64,000 nt of DNA from Mesorhizobium carmichaelinearum (GTDB taxonomy: Bacteria; Pseudomonadota; Alphaproteobacteria; Rhizobiales; Rhizobiaceae): NCBI RefSeq assembly GCF_900199455.1, contig NZ_FZQR01000002.1, positions 62,001 through 126,000 on the forward strand, given 5' to 3'. The notes below the pieces were generated by a model. The model saw only the letters and a program-made list of their open reading frames with translations. It was not told the origin of the DNA and ran no database searches. This document shows positions 6,810 to 17,913 of this stretch, one piece after another; the stretch's first letter is position 1; every line of letters starts with the position of its first letter. The translations under genes were made by a program, and so were the position numbers.

Positions 6810-8402
6810 TCAGTCCTTGCTGACGAAGCGCGACGGATGGACGTCCATCACATTGTCGACGAAGCCATGCAGCTTCGAGGACACGATGTCGTGGTAGCTG
6901 TAGTAGAGAAGCGGGATCTGGCCGACATCGTCGACGAGAATGCGCTCGGCCTCGGAGAGCTCCTTCATGCGCTCCTCGGGCTTGCCGCCGGCGGCGGCCG
7001 CCTTGTCCATGGCCGCTTCATAGGCCGGGCTGTTGTAGTTCGAGTAGTTGTTGCCGCTCGCCTTGCGCGAGATGCCGAGGAAGGTTTCCGGGTCCTTGTA
7101 GTCGGCGATCCAGGCGGCACGCGCCACGTCATAGTCGCCCTTCTGCTCCAGGAAGGAGTAGTGGGTCTTGGTGTCGGTGTTGAGCAGCGTGACGTCGACG
7201 CCGAGGGGCTTCAGCTGTTCCTGGATGGCGACCGCGGTGTTCTTGTGGTTCTCCGAGGTGTTGTAGCGGATTTCCATCTTCAGCGGATGTTCGGGCGTAT
7301 AGCCAAGTTTCTCGAGGATCTTCTTGGCCGCGTCCTCGCGGTCGATCTGCGGCATGTCGGCATATTTGGCCATTGCCGGCGTGTAGCCCTCGATGCCGGG
7401 AGGCACCATCGAATAGCCGGGCAGCATCGAGTTCTGCCAGACCTTTTCGGCGATGAAGTCGCGATCGATCGCCATCGAGATGGCGTTGCGCAGCTCAGGG
7501 TTGTTCCACGGCGCCTTGTCGGTCTTGATCGCGTAATAATAGGTGCCGAGATACGGGCCGACATGGATCTGGTCGCCGAACTTGGTCTTGAGGTCGGCGA
7601 GCTGTTCGGTCGGCAGATCGTCATAGCTGTCGAGCTCGCCCGCCTCGAAGCGCTTCATCGCCGAGGAGCGGTCTTCAGTCGGGATGTAGTTGACCACGTC
7701 GAACTTGACGGTCGCGGCGTCCCAGAATTTCGGATTCTTGACCAGTTTCATGTGGTCGTTGGGAACCCATTCGGCCAGCGTATAGGCGCCATTCGAGACG
7801 AGCTTGCCGGGCTTGATCCAGTCAGCGCCGAGCTTGTCAATCGAGGCCTTGCTGACCGGATAGGTCGCCTGATGGGTCAGCATCTCCAGGAAGTACGGCG
7901 TCGGCGCCTTCAGCGTCACTTCCAAGGTGTTGGCGTCGATCGCCTTGACGCCCATATCCTCGGGCTTGCCCTTCTTGGTGTTGAAATCCTCCGCACCCTT
8001 TACCGGGTACAGCATCGAGGCGTATTCGGCGCCGGTCGCCGGGTCTTCCAGCCGGTGGAAGGCGTAGACGAAGTCGTCCGCCGTCACCGGGCTGCCGTCC
8101 GACCACATGCCGTCCTTGCGCAGCTTGAAGGTGTAGACGGTGCCGTCATCCGATACCGTCCAGCTTTCGGCGGCGCCCGGAATGAGGTTGGCCTTCTCGT
8201 CCTGCATGACCAGGCCCTGGAACAGGTCGCGCAGCACATTGGCTTCATAGACCGTCGAAGTCTTGTGCGGGTCGACCGATTCCGATTCGGCGGCGGTGCC
8301 CCTGTTGTAGACGGTCTCGGCGAAAGCCGGCGTGTAGAATGCGCCGGCGACGACCGCCATGGTGGTGGCGAATACCGTCGCCTTCAGCATGTTTTTCAGC
8401 AT
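6810..8402 (-). CDS. oppA: Periplasmic oligopeptide-binding protein (OppA)
   Basis: A 530-residue family 5 extracellular solute-binding protein. Signal peptide at residues 1-28, cleaved after AFA. The mature chain begins ETVYNRG and contains the family signature around ESVDPHKTSTVYEANVLRDL. It continues with WSDGSPVTADDFVYAFHRL, a typical OppA/MppA motif, and a C-terminal lobe ending HGFVDNVMDVHPSRFV. No lipobox. It would capture oligopeptides (possibly murein peptides, which cannot be told from sequence) for OppBC. The ATG is preceded by AGGGAGAAC. It is the first gene of the operon; the 283 bases upstream hold a small inverted repeat (8554-8572). Confidence 0.92.
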   Translation of the reverse strand: MLKNMLKATVFATTMAVVAGAFYTPAFAETVYNRGTAAESESVDPHKTSTVYEANVLRDLFQGLVMQDEKANLIPGAAESWTVSDDGTVYTFKLRKDGMWSDGSPVTADDFVYAFHRLEDPATGAEYASMLYPVKGAEDFNTKKGKPEDMGVKAIDANTLEVTLKAPTPYFLEMLTHQATYPVSKASIDKLGADWIKPGKLVSNGAYTLAEWVPNDHMKLVKNPKFWDAATVKFDVVNYIPTEDRSSAMKRFEAGELDSYDDLPTEQLADLKTKFGDQIHVGPYLGTYYYAIKTDKAPWNNPELRNAISMAIDRDFIAEKVWQNSMLPGYSMVPPGIEGYTPAMAKYADMPQIDREDAAKKILEKLGYTPEHPLKMEIRYNTSENHKNTAVAIQEQLKPLGVDVTLLNTDTKTHYSFLEQKGDYDVARAAWIADYKDPETFLGISRKASGNNYSNYNSPAYEAAMDKAAAAGGKPEERMKELSEAERILVDDVGQIPLLYYSYHDIVSSKLHGFVDNVMDVHPSRFVSKD

Positions 8403-8685
8403 GAAGTTCTCCCTGTCGGCGCTGCCGTTGGCGCGCCTTTTCGTGTTGACGCCCCGGAACCGATGCCTGGTTCCTTTGAGCGCGCCGCCGGTTCCCTCCG
8501 GCAGCTGGTGGCAGGAGACTAGACAGGAGGTAAGCTCTTTTCAACCGAGTACTGATTGACCCTAAGTCAATCCTCAGAATCGAAGAAGCAACGGCTAAAT
8601 TAGAGCGGCATTTTCAATCACACACATCCCCAGGTTGTGCCTGGAGTTTTCGCTTTCTGCATGCGAACTTTGGCATGCTATTCGC
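8403..8685. promoter_or_regulatory. Divergent intergenic region oppA / tadE-like with GATTGAC inverted repeat
   Basis: The region between divergent oppA and the tadE-like gene. GATTGAC (8554-8560) and GTCAATC (8566-8572) form a perfect 7-bp inverted repeat with a five-base spacer, a typical size for a repressor or activator site. It lies about 150 bases before oppA and 115 before the tadE-like start. No regulator gene is nearby, and the -10/-35 elements are not obvious. Confidence 0.35.
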
Positions 8686-9132
8686 ATGGTTCAGAACCTC
8701 ATTTCCCGGGTCCGAAGGCGCGCGTTCCGAACAGACAATTCGGGAACTTCCGCGGTCGAGTTCGCCCTGCTATCGCCGCTTTTTATCCTTCTTCTACTCG
8801 GAATGGTTGCGTACGGCATTTATTTTGGCGCTGCCAACTCTATACAGCAGATCGCGGCGGATGCCGCGCGGACGGCCATCGCCGGGCTGAACCAGACCGA
8901 GCGGCAGACGCTGGTGGCCAGCTACCTTACCAACAATGCCGGCGGATATCCGTTCGTGGACGCCAGCAAACTGACCTACCAGGCCAATGACAGCTTGGCC
9001 GATGGCAGCCAGTTCGTGGTGTCGATCTCATACGATGCCCGCAACCTGCCGATCTGGAACCTGTTCCCGGGCATAGCCATGCCGGGGACCACGATCACGC
9101 GCCAGTCGACAATCAGGGTCGGAGGTATCTGA
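8686..9132 (+). CDS. TadE-like pseudopilin/secreted pilus-assembly protein
   Basis: A 148-residue protein with the TadE pattern: a short basic N-terminus (RVRRRAFRTDNSG), then TSAVEFALLSPLFILLLLGM. The acidic Glu inside the first residues of the hydrophobic helix is the pseudopilin-type feature used for processing in Flp pilus systems. The rest (about 60-148) is a predicted extracytoplasmic domain. The ATG at 8686 gives the usual short leader; the ribosome site is weak and a longer start at 8635 is possible. It abuts the TadG-like gene. No tadA/B/C, cpaB or pilin gene is seen in the neighbourhood. Confidence 0.8.
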   Translation: MVQNLISRVRRRAFRTDNSGTSAVEFALLSPLFILLLLGMVAYGIYFGAANSIQQIAADAARTAIAGLNQTERQTLVASYLTNNAGGYPFVDASKLTYQANDSLADGSQFVVSISYDARNLPIWNLFPGIAMPGTTITRQSTIRVGGI

Positions 9133-10902
9133 ATGTTGCTGCGCGCGCGCACGACGGTCGGCCGGATCGCCCAGCGTCTGCTGGCGGACAAGAAGGCGAA
9201 CTTCGCCGTCATGACCGCCCTGAGCGCGCCGGTCGCGCTGGCGCTGGCCGCCGTGGCCATCGATGAGGCCTCAATCTACTCCGAGCGCCGGCAAGCCCAG
9301 GCGATGGTCGATCTGGCTGCGATCACCGCGGCCTCGAACATCAACAATGTCAACACTGCGGTCGTCACCACGCTTACCGACAACGGTATGCCGGGTGTCG
9401 TCGTTCAAGCCCCAGGCCAGACCATTGCCCCGGCTGTCGGGAAGACGGTGGTGACGGTGACGCAAGGCCGATATGCCTCGTCGACCACCAATGTCACCCA
9501 GCGCTTCCAGGCGGGCGTGACACCGTACAATGCGGTGCGTGTCACGCTGACGAAAATCCCTGCCCGCTATTTCGCGAGCTCGCTCATCCCCAGTCCGGTC
9601 ATCGGCACCCAAGCCACCGCCAGCATGACGCCGCAGGCGACTTTCTCGGTCGGATCGAGACTGCTCAGCGTCAATGGCGGCATCCTCAACGCTTTGCTGA
9701 GTGGACTTCTCGGCGGCAACATCTCGCTCAGCGTCATGGACTATAACGGGCTGATCTCGGCCGATGTCAGCGTGCTTTCCTTCGTCAGTGCGCTCGCCAC
9801 ACAACTGAACATCACGGCCGGCACCTATTCGGACGTGCTGGCCTCGAAGGCAACAGTCGGCCAGATCGCCACGGCCATGGCCAATGTTCCCGGCCTCGGC
9901 AATACGGCCAAGGTCGCCCTGCAGACCATCGCCTCCAAGTCGACCAGCACGGTCAAGATCCCGCTCAGCAGTCTTATCGACCTCGGTTCCGTCGGCAGCC
10001 TGGGCCTTGGTCAACAGCCGTCCGGCCTCGGCGTCGACGCAAGCGCCATGGGGATGCTGACCGCCGCCGCCGTGCTGGCGAACGGCACCAACCAGGCCGC
10101 GATCAATCTCGGCGCCACCATCCCGGGGCTGCTCAACACCCAGCTCAGCATCGCCATTGGCCAGCCGGCGCAATCCTCGCCCTGGCTGGCGATCGATGGC
10201 ATCGGCACTACCGTGCGGACAGCCCAGACGCGCATCAAACTGACGGCCTCCGTCGGTGTCGGCACGCCAGGTCTCGGCGGCGGCATCAGCCTGCTGGCCG
10301 TCAATCTGCCGCTCAACGTGGAAGTCGCCTATGCCGAAGCGAAGCTCACCGACATCAGCTGTCCGACAGGGCCCTCCAGCATCAGCGTCTCCATCGCCGC
10401 GCACCCCGGTATTGCCCAGCTGAACCTCGCCAACAGCAACAACCCGTCAGGTTTTGCAGATTTCAGCCAGCCGCAGACCTTCACCGATGCCGAGATCGCC
10501 GATGTGAGCCTTCATCTGTTGCTGATCAACATTCCCTTGATCCAGGTGATGGGCTCGGCCGCGACCGCGATCACCAACAACAGCCCGCAAACCTTGACCT
10601 TCAACGCGACCGACATCGCCAACAAGACGGTGAAAACCGTTTCGACGCGCAACATCTCGCAGTCGCTCACCACGTCGCTGGTCAACAACCTGTCGCTTTC
10701 GGCCAATGTGCTTGGTCTCGGCATCGATCTCACCGCCTTGCTCGGAACGGTCAAACCCGCGGTGGTGACACTGCTCAACGGTGTAACGGCGCCCGTCGAC
10801 GACTTGCTCTACAATGTGCTGTCGGCCCTGGGTGTCGGTGTTGGCCAGGCTGACGTGCGTGTCACCGGGGCGACCTGCGGACGGGCGGTGCTCGTACAGT
10901 AG
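9133..10902 (+). CDS. TadG-like membrane-anchored extracellular protein
   Basis: A 589-residue protein. The N-terminal 60 residues match the TadG-like N-terminal domain: KKANFAVMTALSAPVALALA followed by AVAIDEASIYSERRQAQAMV, a single membrane anchor plus the start of an extracytoplasmic chain. Residues about 90-560 are rich in Ser, Thr, Ala, Val and Asn and poor in charge, as in exported structural proteins; no von Willebrand A domain was recognised. The C-terminus has two Cys in the last 190 residues. The start codon directly follows the tadE-like stop, with GGAGG inside that gene's end, so the pair is coupled. Substrate and role in an Flp-type system are inferred only. Confidence 0.75.
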   Translation: MLLRARTTVGRIAQRLLADKKANFAVMTALSAPVALALAAVAIDEASIYSERRQAQAMVDLAAITAASNINNVNTAVVTTLTDNGMPGVVVQAPGQTIAPAVGKTVVTVTQGRYASSTTNVTQRFQAGVTPYNAVRVTLTKIPARYFASSLIPSPVIGTQATASMTPQATFSVGSRLLSVNGGILNALLSGLLGGNISLSVMDYNGLISADVSVLSFVSALATQLNITAGTYSDVLASKATVGQIATAMANVPGLGNTAKVALQTIASKSTSTVKIPLSSLIDLGSVGSLGLGQQPSGLGVDASAMGMLTAAAVLANGTNQAAINLGATIPGLLNTQLSIAIGQPAQSSPWLAIDGIGTTVRTAQTRIKLTASVGVGTPGLGGGISLLAVNLPLNVEVAYAEAKLTDISCPTGPSSISVSIAAHPGIAQLNLANSNNPSGFADFSQPQTFTDAEIADVSLHLLLINIPLIQVMGSAATAITNNSPQTLTFNATDIANKTVKTVSTRNISQSLTTSLVNNLSLSANVLGLGIDLTALLGTVKPAVVTLLNGVTAPVDDLLYNVLSALGVGVGQADVRVTGATCGRAVLVQ

Positions 10903-10940
10903 CCATTTGTGGCCAGGCAGATCGCTTGGCCGATCCGCCA

Positions 10941-12599
10941 TCAGTCGAGCTGACCAAGGAAGCAACCGAGAGCCGGCAGCGAGAGCGCTTCCTTCCCGAC
11001 ACCAGCGCCGCTATCGAAGACAGCCGCAATAGCTCCGATATCCCTTGGCAACGGCCAATCCGCCGGCTCCCCAGCGAAATTGAAGACGCAGAGCAGCCTC
11101 TGCCCACCGCCTTCGCGGATGAAGGCGAGCACGTCGCCCTCGGCGTCGAGAAAGCGGATCGAACCGCTGACCAGCGCCGGATAGCGCCTGCGCAAGGCAA
11201 GCGTCGAGCGATAGGCGGACAGCACCGATTGCTCGTTGCCGTTCTGCACATCGGCGGCGCGGGCGCGATGGCTGGCCGGGACCGGCAGCCAGGGCTTGCC
11301 CGTTGAGAAACCCGCATTGTCGGCGCCGGCCTCCCAGACCATCGGCGTGCGGCAACCATCCCTGCCCTTCACACCCGGCCAGAAGCGGATGCCGACGGGG
11401 TCGCGCAGATCCTCATAGGCAAGCTCCGCCTCCTCCAGGCCGAGCTCCTCGCCCTGATAGAGGCAGATCGAGCCGCGCAGGCAGGCGAGCAGCATGATCG
11501 AGAATCTGGCCACCGCGTCGGCATCGCCGTCCGGCCCGGTCCAGCGGCTGACATGGCGCACCACGTCATGATTGGAAAACGCCCAGCAGACCCAGCCGTC
11601 AGCGACCGCATGTTCGAAGGCCTCGACACAGCCGCGCACATGCGCCGCCGAAAACTGCGCGCCGAGCAGATCGAAGGTGTAGCACATTTGCAGCTTGTCG
11701 CCGCCGGAGGTGTAGGCGGCCAGCGTCTGCAGCGAGCGACCCTCATCGCCGATTTCGCCGACAGCGGCGCGGTCCTGGTACTCATCAAGCAGTGCGCGGA
11801 AACGCCTGAGGAAGGCCAGGTTTTCCGGCTGCGTCTTGTCGAACAGATGCTCCTGGTAGAGGTAGGTGTTGGTCTCGCCATTGGTGCCGGCGACGCTCGA
11901 CGCCAAAGGCGGATTGCTGCGCAGCCAGCGGTCATGGACATAGTAGTTGACCGTGTCGAGACGGAAACCGTCGACGCCACGCTCCAACCAGAAGCGCACC
12001 GTGTCCAGCAGCGCGTCCTGGACCTCCGGATTGTGGAAATTCAGGTCGGGCTGCGAGGCCAGGAAATTGTGCATGTAATATTGCCGGCGGGTCGAATCCC
12101 ACTCCCAGGCCGGACCACCGAAGACGGACAGCCAGTTGTTGGGCGCGTTGCCGTCGGGTTTCGTATCGGCCCAGACGTACCAGTCGGCCTTGGGATTGTC
12201 GCGGCTGGCGCGGCTTTCGACGAACCATTCGTGTTTGTCGGACGAGTGGGAAATCACCTGGTCGATGATGAGCTTCAGGCCGAGCCGGTGCGCCTCGGCG
12301 ACCAATGCGTCAAAATCCTCCAGCGTTCCGAACATCGGATCGACGTCGCGATAGTCCGACACGTCATAGCCCATATCGGCCATCGGCGACTTGAAGAAGG
12401 GCGACAGCCAGACGGCATCGACGCCGAGCGAGGCGATGTGGGCAAGCCTGGCGGTGATACCCCTTAGATCGCCGCTGCCGTCACCGGTCGTGTCCTGGAA
12501 GGAACGCGGATAGACCTGGTAGATGACGCAGCCGCGCCACCATTCGGTCCCCTGCTCCGCCCCGGGATCGGCCCAAGGGTTGGCATTGTCATCGGCCAT
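10941..12599 (-). CDS. GH13 alpha-glucosidase
   Basis: A 552-residue glycoside hydrolase family 13 enzyme of the oligo-1,6-glucosidase/alpha-glucosidase group. The (beta/alpha)8 barrel carries region I (DQVISHSSDKHEW), region II GFRLDTVNYY with the nucleophile Asp, region III AVGEIGDEGR with the acid/base Glu, and region IV FSNHDVVRH with the third Asp. A C-terminal beta domain follows from about residue 450. It is likely to release glucose from short alpha-glucans. It is the last gene of the glycogen operon and overlaps glgX by 11 bases, which fits a role in degrading the oligosaccharides left by GlgP and GlgX. Trehalulose/sucrose isomerase activity cannot be excluded. Confidence 0.88.
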   Translation of the reverse strand: MADDNANPWADPGAEQGTEWWRGCVIYQVYPRSFQDTTGDGSGDLRGITARLAHIASLGVDAVWLSPFFKSPMADMGYDVSDYRDVDPMFGTLEDFDALVAEAHRLGLKLIIDQVISHSSDKHEWFVESRASRDNPKADWYVWADTKPDGNAPNNWLSVFGGPAWEWDSTRRQYYMHNFLASQPDLNFHNPEVQDALLDTVRFWLERGVDGFRLDTVNYYVHDRWLRSNPPLASSVAGTNGETNTYLYQEHLFDKTQPENLAFLRRFRALLDEYQDRAAVGEIGDEGRSLQTLAAYTSGGDKLQMCYTFDLLGAQFSAAHVRGCVEAFEHAVADGWVCWAFSNHDVVRHVSRWTGPDGDADAVARFSIMLLACLRGSICLYQGEELGLEEAELAYEDLRDPVGIRFWPGVKGRDGCRTPMVWEAGADNAGFSTGKPWLPVPASHRARAADVQNGNEQSVLSAYRSTLALRRRYPALVSGSIRFLDAEGDVLAFIREGGGQRLLCVFNFAGEPADWPLPRDIGAIAAVFDSGAGVGKEALSLPALGCFLGQLD

Positions 12600-14592
12600 T
12601 ACGAACCTTCCCGGCGCGGCCCTTTGCGGTCCAGCGCTCGATCATGAAATTGACGCTGCGGCCCGGCAGCGGCCGCGCAAGATCGATCGCCTGCGTCTCT
12701 ATCGCCGGTTGCCATCGGAACCCCTGCCGCTCGGGCAAGGTGAAGACGCATTGGCGACGATCGCCGTTGATGATGACGGCAAGGCGGCCGCCGGCATCGC
12801 CAAGCAGCATCACGAGGCGGTGCCGGGCGGGGTCGTTCCAGTCCGCCTCGGCAAGCGGCATGCCGGTCTCGGCCAACCAGACGACGTCTGGGATGCCGGA
12901 AGCATCGGCCGGTTCTCCAGTCAGGAAATGCGTCTCTGACAGGGCCGGTATGGCGCGGCGAAGCATGCCGAGTGCCGATGCGTAGCGCTCCAGCGCCTGG
13001 TCTCGTCCGGCCCAGTCGAGCCAGGTGATGGCATTGTCCTGCGCGTAGGCGTTGTTGTTACCCTGCTGCGTGCGGCCGAACTCGTCTCCGGCGGTCAGCA
13101 TGATGGTGCCGCGCGAGGCAAACAGCGTGGCGAGCAGTGCACACTGGTCGCCGAAGCGGGCATCGGCGATCGCCGCGTCGCCCGTCTCGCCCTCGGCGCC
13201 ATTGTTCCAGGACAGATTGTCGTTGTGGCCGTCGCGGTTCTGCTCGCCATTGGCGGCGTTGTGCTTGCGCTCATAGGCGACGATGTCGGCCAACGTCATG
13301 CCGTCATGGGCGGCGATGAAATTCACCGTGCGGCTGGCCGGTTGACCGGTTTTGCCAAAAACGTCGGACGAGCCGGCAAGCCGTGTCGCCAGCGCTCCGA
13401 CCGCGCCGGCATCGCCACGCCAGAAGCGCCTGGCATCGTCGCGATAGCGATCGTTCCATTCAAGGAAGCGCGGCGGGAAGTTGCCGAGCTGATAGCCATC
13501 GGGACCGATGTCCCAGGGTTCGGCGATCAACACGCGATCGGCAAGCACGGGATCGCCGGCGATCGCCGCGAGCAAGGGCGCCGTGGGATCGAACGTGCCG
13601 TCTACGCGCCCCAGAACCGGCGCCAGATCGAAGCGGAAGCCGTCGACGCCGGCATGGCGAACGAAGTGACGGAGCGTGTCGAGCACCATGTCCCGCACCG
13701 CCGGGTGATCGCAGGCGACGGTGTTGCCGGTGCCGGTGTCATTGACCAGCCGGCCGTCAGCCTGGTGCCGGTAATAGGCCTGATTGTCGAGCCCGCGTAG
13801 TGACAGCGTCGGCCCCAGCCGGTCGCTTTCACCCGTGTGGTTGAAGACGAGATCGAGGATGGTGCCGATGCCGGCCTGACGCAGGGCGGCGACGGTGGCG
13901 CGCAATTCCGCCAGGCCGCCGGGAGCCAGGCGCGGGTCGAGCGCCATGAAGGTGACGGGGTTGTAGCCCCAGGCGTTGCTCAGACCCAGCGGCGGCAGAT
14001 GCCGCTCGTCGATCGACGCCGTCACCGGCATCAGTTCGATGGCCGAGACGCCGAGGCGCTTCAGATGCGCGATGATGGCGGGGTGGGCGAGCGCAGCGAT
14101 GGTGCCGCGCTGGGCTTCAGGCACATCCGGATGCAGCTTGGTGAAAGAGCGGACGTTGAGCTCATAGATCAGGCCGCCGGGCTGAAACAAGGGCGGCAAG
14201 GTAGGCACAGTGGGCAAGACCTTCGCCACGGTCTTGGGCATCAGCGGCGCGGTGTCGGAGCCCTCGTTGCGCCGCGCGGCGAGCCGCCAGTGATAGGCAT
14301 AGGGCCGGTCGATTTCGACGGCGTAGGGATCGGCGAGCAGCTTGTCGGGATCGAACCACAGCCCGCGCTCGGGCGCATAGTCACCGTCAGCGCGAAAGCC
14401 ATACCGCGTGCCTGCGGCAAGGCCGGAGACGACGAGCGCATGCACCCCGTCGCCTTCCGGCTGCAGTTCCAGCCGGTCGAGTTCGCGGTTTCCCTGCCCG
14501 TCGAAGATCGAGACCCAGAGGCGACGGGCCGACGAGGACCAGGCGGCGAACCGGATGCCTTCTGGGGTGACGGTGGCGCCGAGTTGGGTCAT
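12589..14592 (-). CDS. glgX: Glycogen debranching enzyme GlgX
   Basis: A 667-residue isoamylase-type debranching enzyme. N-terminal CBM48-like domain (1-150), then a GH13 barrel with VNHT-type region (LDLVFNHTGESD), DGFRFDLAPVLG with the nucleophile Asp, VLIAEPWDIGP with the catalytic Glu, and FIAAHDGMTL with the transition-state Asp. It hydrolyses alpha-1,6 branch points of phosphorylase-trimmed glycogen. The ATG at 14592 was chosen because the 32 codons upstream in the same frame are translated intergenic repeat (the RIME-like palindrome), not protein. It lies between pgm and the glucosidase gene. Confidence 0.93.
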   Translation of the reverse strand: MTQLGATVTPEGIRFAAWSSSARRLWVSIFDGQGNRELDRLELQPEGDGVHALVVSGLAAGTRYGFRADGDYAPERGLWFDPDKLLADPYAVEIDRPYAYHWRLAARRNEGSDTAPLMPKTVAKVLPTVPTLPPLFQPGGLIYELNVRSFTKLHPDVPEAQRGTIAALAHPAIIAHLKRLGVSAIELMPVTASIDERHLPPLGLSNAWGYNPVTFMALDPRLAPGGLAELRATVAALRQAGIGTILDLVFNHTGESDRLGPTLSLRGLDNQAYYRHQADGRLVNDTGTGNTVACDHPAVRDMVLDTLRHFVRHAGVDGFRFDLAPVLGRVDGTFDPTAPLLAAIAGDPVLADRVLIAEPWDIGPDGYQLGNFPPRFLEWNDRYRDDARRFWRGDAGAVGALATRLAGSSDVFGKTGQPASRTVNFIAAHDGMTLADIVAYERKHNAANGEQNRDGHNDNLSWNNGAEGETGDAAIADARFGDQCALLATLFASRGTIMLTAGDEFGRTQQGNNNAYAQDNAITWLDWAGRDQALERYASALGMLRRAIPALSETHFLTGEPADASGIPDVVWLAETGMPLAEADWNDPARHRLVMLLGDAGGRLAVIINGDRRQCVFTLPERQGFRWQPAIETQAIDLARPLPGRSVNFMIERWTAKGRAGKVRNGR

Positions 14593-14601
14593 GCGGGCTC
14601 C

Positions 14602-14744
14602 CCCTTCTCCCCTTGTGGGAGAAGGTGTCGCCGAAGGCGACGGATGAGGGGTGCTCCAGCTTCGCAAGGACGGCGATCCTTCGCGCACCCCTCATCCGTC
14701 TCGGCGCTGCGCGCCGATCCACCTTCTCCCACAAGGGGAGAAGG
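14602..14744. repeat. RIME-like palindromic intergenic repeat
   Basis: A 143-bp element between pgm and glgX. Its outer arms, CCCTTCTCCCCTTGTGGGAG and the reverse complement ending in ACAAGGGGAGAAGG, and its inner arms (CGGATGAGGGGTG / CACCCCTCATCCGTC) make it a large mosaic palindrome. This organisation and the sequence itself match the RIME-type intergenic mosaic elements dispersed in Rhizobium, Sinorhizobium and Mesorhizobium genomes. In this position it would form a long hairpin in the glg transcript. Confidence 0.85.
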
Positions 14745-14764
14745 AAAGACGCGCACCACCACTC

Positions 14765-16396
<1,632 letters not shown>

Positions 16397-17842
16397 TCAG
16401 GCAACCCTTTTCGAAAGCAGCAGGCGATAGAGTTCGATGTATTTTTCCGCGCTTCGGTCCCACGACACGTCGGACTTCATGCCCTGGCACTGGATGGTCT
16501 CGAAGGCCGCGGGATTGGCATAGGCGTCGGCAAGGCGGCGTATGGCGTGCAGCATCGCGCCGCCATTGTTGGGAGCGAACTGGAACCCTGTCGCCACGCC
16601 GGCCGCCATCGCCGCTTCATTGGCGTCGATGATGGTGTCGGCAAGGCCGCCGGTGCGGGCAACCATCGGCACGCAGCCATAGCGCAGGCCGTAAAGCTGC
16701 GTCAGTCCGCAGGGTTCGAAGCGTGACGGGATGATGATGGCGTCGCAGCCGCCCTGCATTGTGTGCGACAGCCCCTCATCATAGCCGATGACCACGCCGA
16801 TACGGCCACGGTGGCGTGCGGCAGCGGCAAGCAGCGCGCCTTCAAGGCCCGCGTCACCCGAGCCCAGTATGGCCAGCCGCGCGCCCGTCGCGACGACGCC
16901 GTCGATCACCGTTGCCAAAATATCCATGCCTTTCTGCCAGGTCAGCCGGCTGATGACACAGACAATCGGGCTGTCGTCGCGATCGAGGCCGAAGCGCTCT
17001 TCAACGGCCGCCCTGTTCGGCGCCCGTGCCTTGAGCGTGGCGGCCGTATAGTTCGACACCAGATGCTTGTCCGTCTCCGGATTCCAGATGGCGGTGTCGA
17101 TGCCGTTGACGATGCCGTAGAGGTCGCTGGAGCGCATGTTGATCAGGCCGTCGAGGCCCATGCCGAATTCCGGCGAGCGTATTTCCTGCGCATAGGTGGG
17201 GCTGACCGTGGTGATCGCCCAGGCGGCCTGCAGGCCGGCCTTGAGGAAGCCGACGCCGCCATAATATTCGACGCCGTCAAGCGCCATCGCCACCGCCGGC
17301 AGGCCAAGCTCGCCAAAGATGCCGGCGCCGAACTGGCCCTGGAAGGCGAGATTGTGGACGGTCATCATCGATGGGACGCCGACCGCCTTGCCGTAGCGCA
17401 TATAGGCCAGGGTCATCGCCGACTGCCAGTCATGGGCGTGGACGATGTCAGGTTGATAGCCCGATATGGCACCACCGGCGATATCGCCACCAACCTGGCT
17501 CAGCGCCGCGAAGCGCCGCCAATTGTCCGGCCAGTCCGCACCCGAAGCATTGCCGTAGGGGCCGCCCGGGCGGTCGAACAAATGCGGCGCGTCGAGCACG
17601 AACAGATCGAGCCCGGCAAGCTGGACGGCATGGACCGAAGCCTTGCCACCCTGCAGCAGTGGGTATTGGTAAACAGCCTTCTTTTTCTTGAAGCCGTCCA
17701 TCACCACGGGAAAGCCTGGAATGAGCGTGCGCATGGTCACGCCCTTGGCTGCGAGCGCAATGGGCAGCGCGCCGGTCACGTCGGCAAGCCCGCCGGTTTT
17801 GATCAGCGGAAAAATCTCGGGCGTGACCGACAGAACCTGCAT
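16397..17842 (-). CDS. glgA: Glycogen synthase GlgA
   Basis: A 481-residue GT5 glycogen synthase using ADP-glucose. The N-terminal ADP-glucose-binding loop is [13 protein letters not shown] (residues 15-27), and the C-terminal domain has [19 protein letters not shown] with the catalytic Glu and the GT-B donor site. Size and motifs are normal for the family. It is fourth in the glg operon, between glgC and pgm; a dispersed palindrome fills the 70-base gap to glgC. Confidence 0.96.
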   Translation of the reverse strand: MQVLSVTPEIFPLIKTGGLADVTGALPIALAAKGVTMRTLIPGFPVVMDGFKKKKAVYQYPLLQGGKASVHAVQLAGLDLFVLDAPHLFDRPGGPYGNASGADWPDNWRRFAALSQVGGDIAGGAISGYQPDIVHAHDWQSAMTLAYMRYGKAVGVPSMMTVHNLAFQGQFGAGIFGELGLPAVAMALDGVEYYGGVGFLKAGLQAAWAITTVSPTYAQEIRSPEFGMGLDGLINMRSSDLYGIVNGIDTAIWNPETDKHLVSNYTAATLKARAPNRAAVEERFGLDRDDSPIVCVISRLTWQKGMDILATVIDGVVATGARLAILGSGDAGLEGALLAAAARHRGRIGVVIGYDEGLSHTMQGGCDAIIIPSRFEPCGLTQLYGLRYGCVPMVARTGGLADTIIDANEAAMAAGVATGFQFAPNNGGAMLHAIRRLADAYANPAAFETIQCQGMKSDVSWDRSAEKYIELYRLLLSKRVA

Positions 17843-17864
17843 GCGTCTATCCCGATCCTGTTTT

Positions 17865-17913
17865 GAGCAATTGCCGCGGGAAAACCGTTCTCACACTTTT
17901 CCTGGAATTGCTC
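17865..17913. repeat. Dispersed rhizobial palindrome between glgC and glgA
   Basis: Arms GAGCAATT (17865-17872) and AATTGCTC flank an inner pairing of GGGAAAA with TTTTCC. This short palindrome, with its characteristic AATTCC-AGGAAAAGTGTGA core on the minus strand, is a common intergenic element in Rhizobiales genomes. Its right end touches the glgC stop codon, so it forms a hairpin inside the operon transcript. Confidence 0.65.

Noticed and set aside
6690..8522. A 610-codon plus-strand frame opposite oppA
   Set aside because: Shadow of oppA, which has a signal peptide and family signatures on the other strand.
14593..14688. A longer N-terminus for GlgX
   Set aside because: The extra 32 codons are the translated RIME-like palindrome; conserved GlgX sequence begins at 14592.
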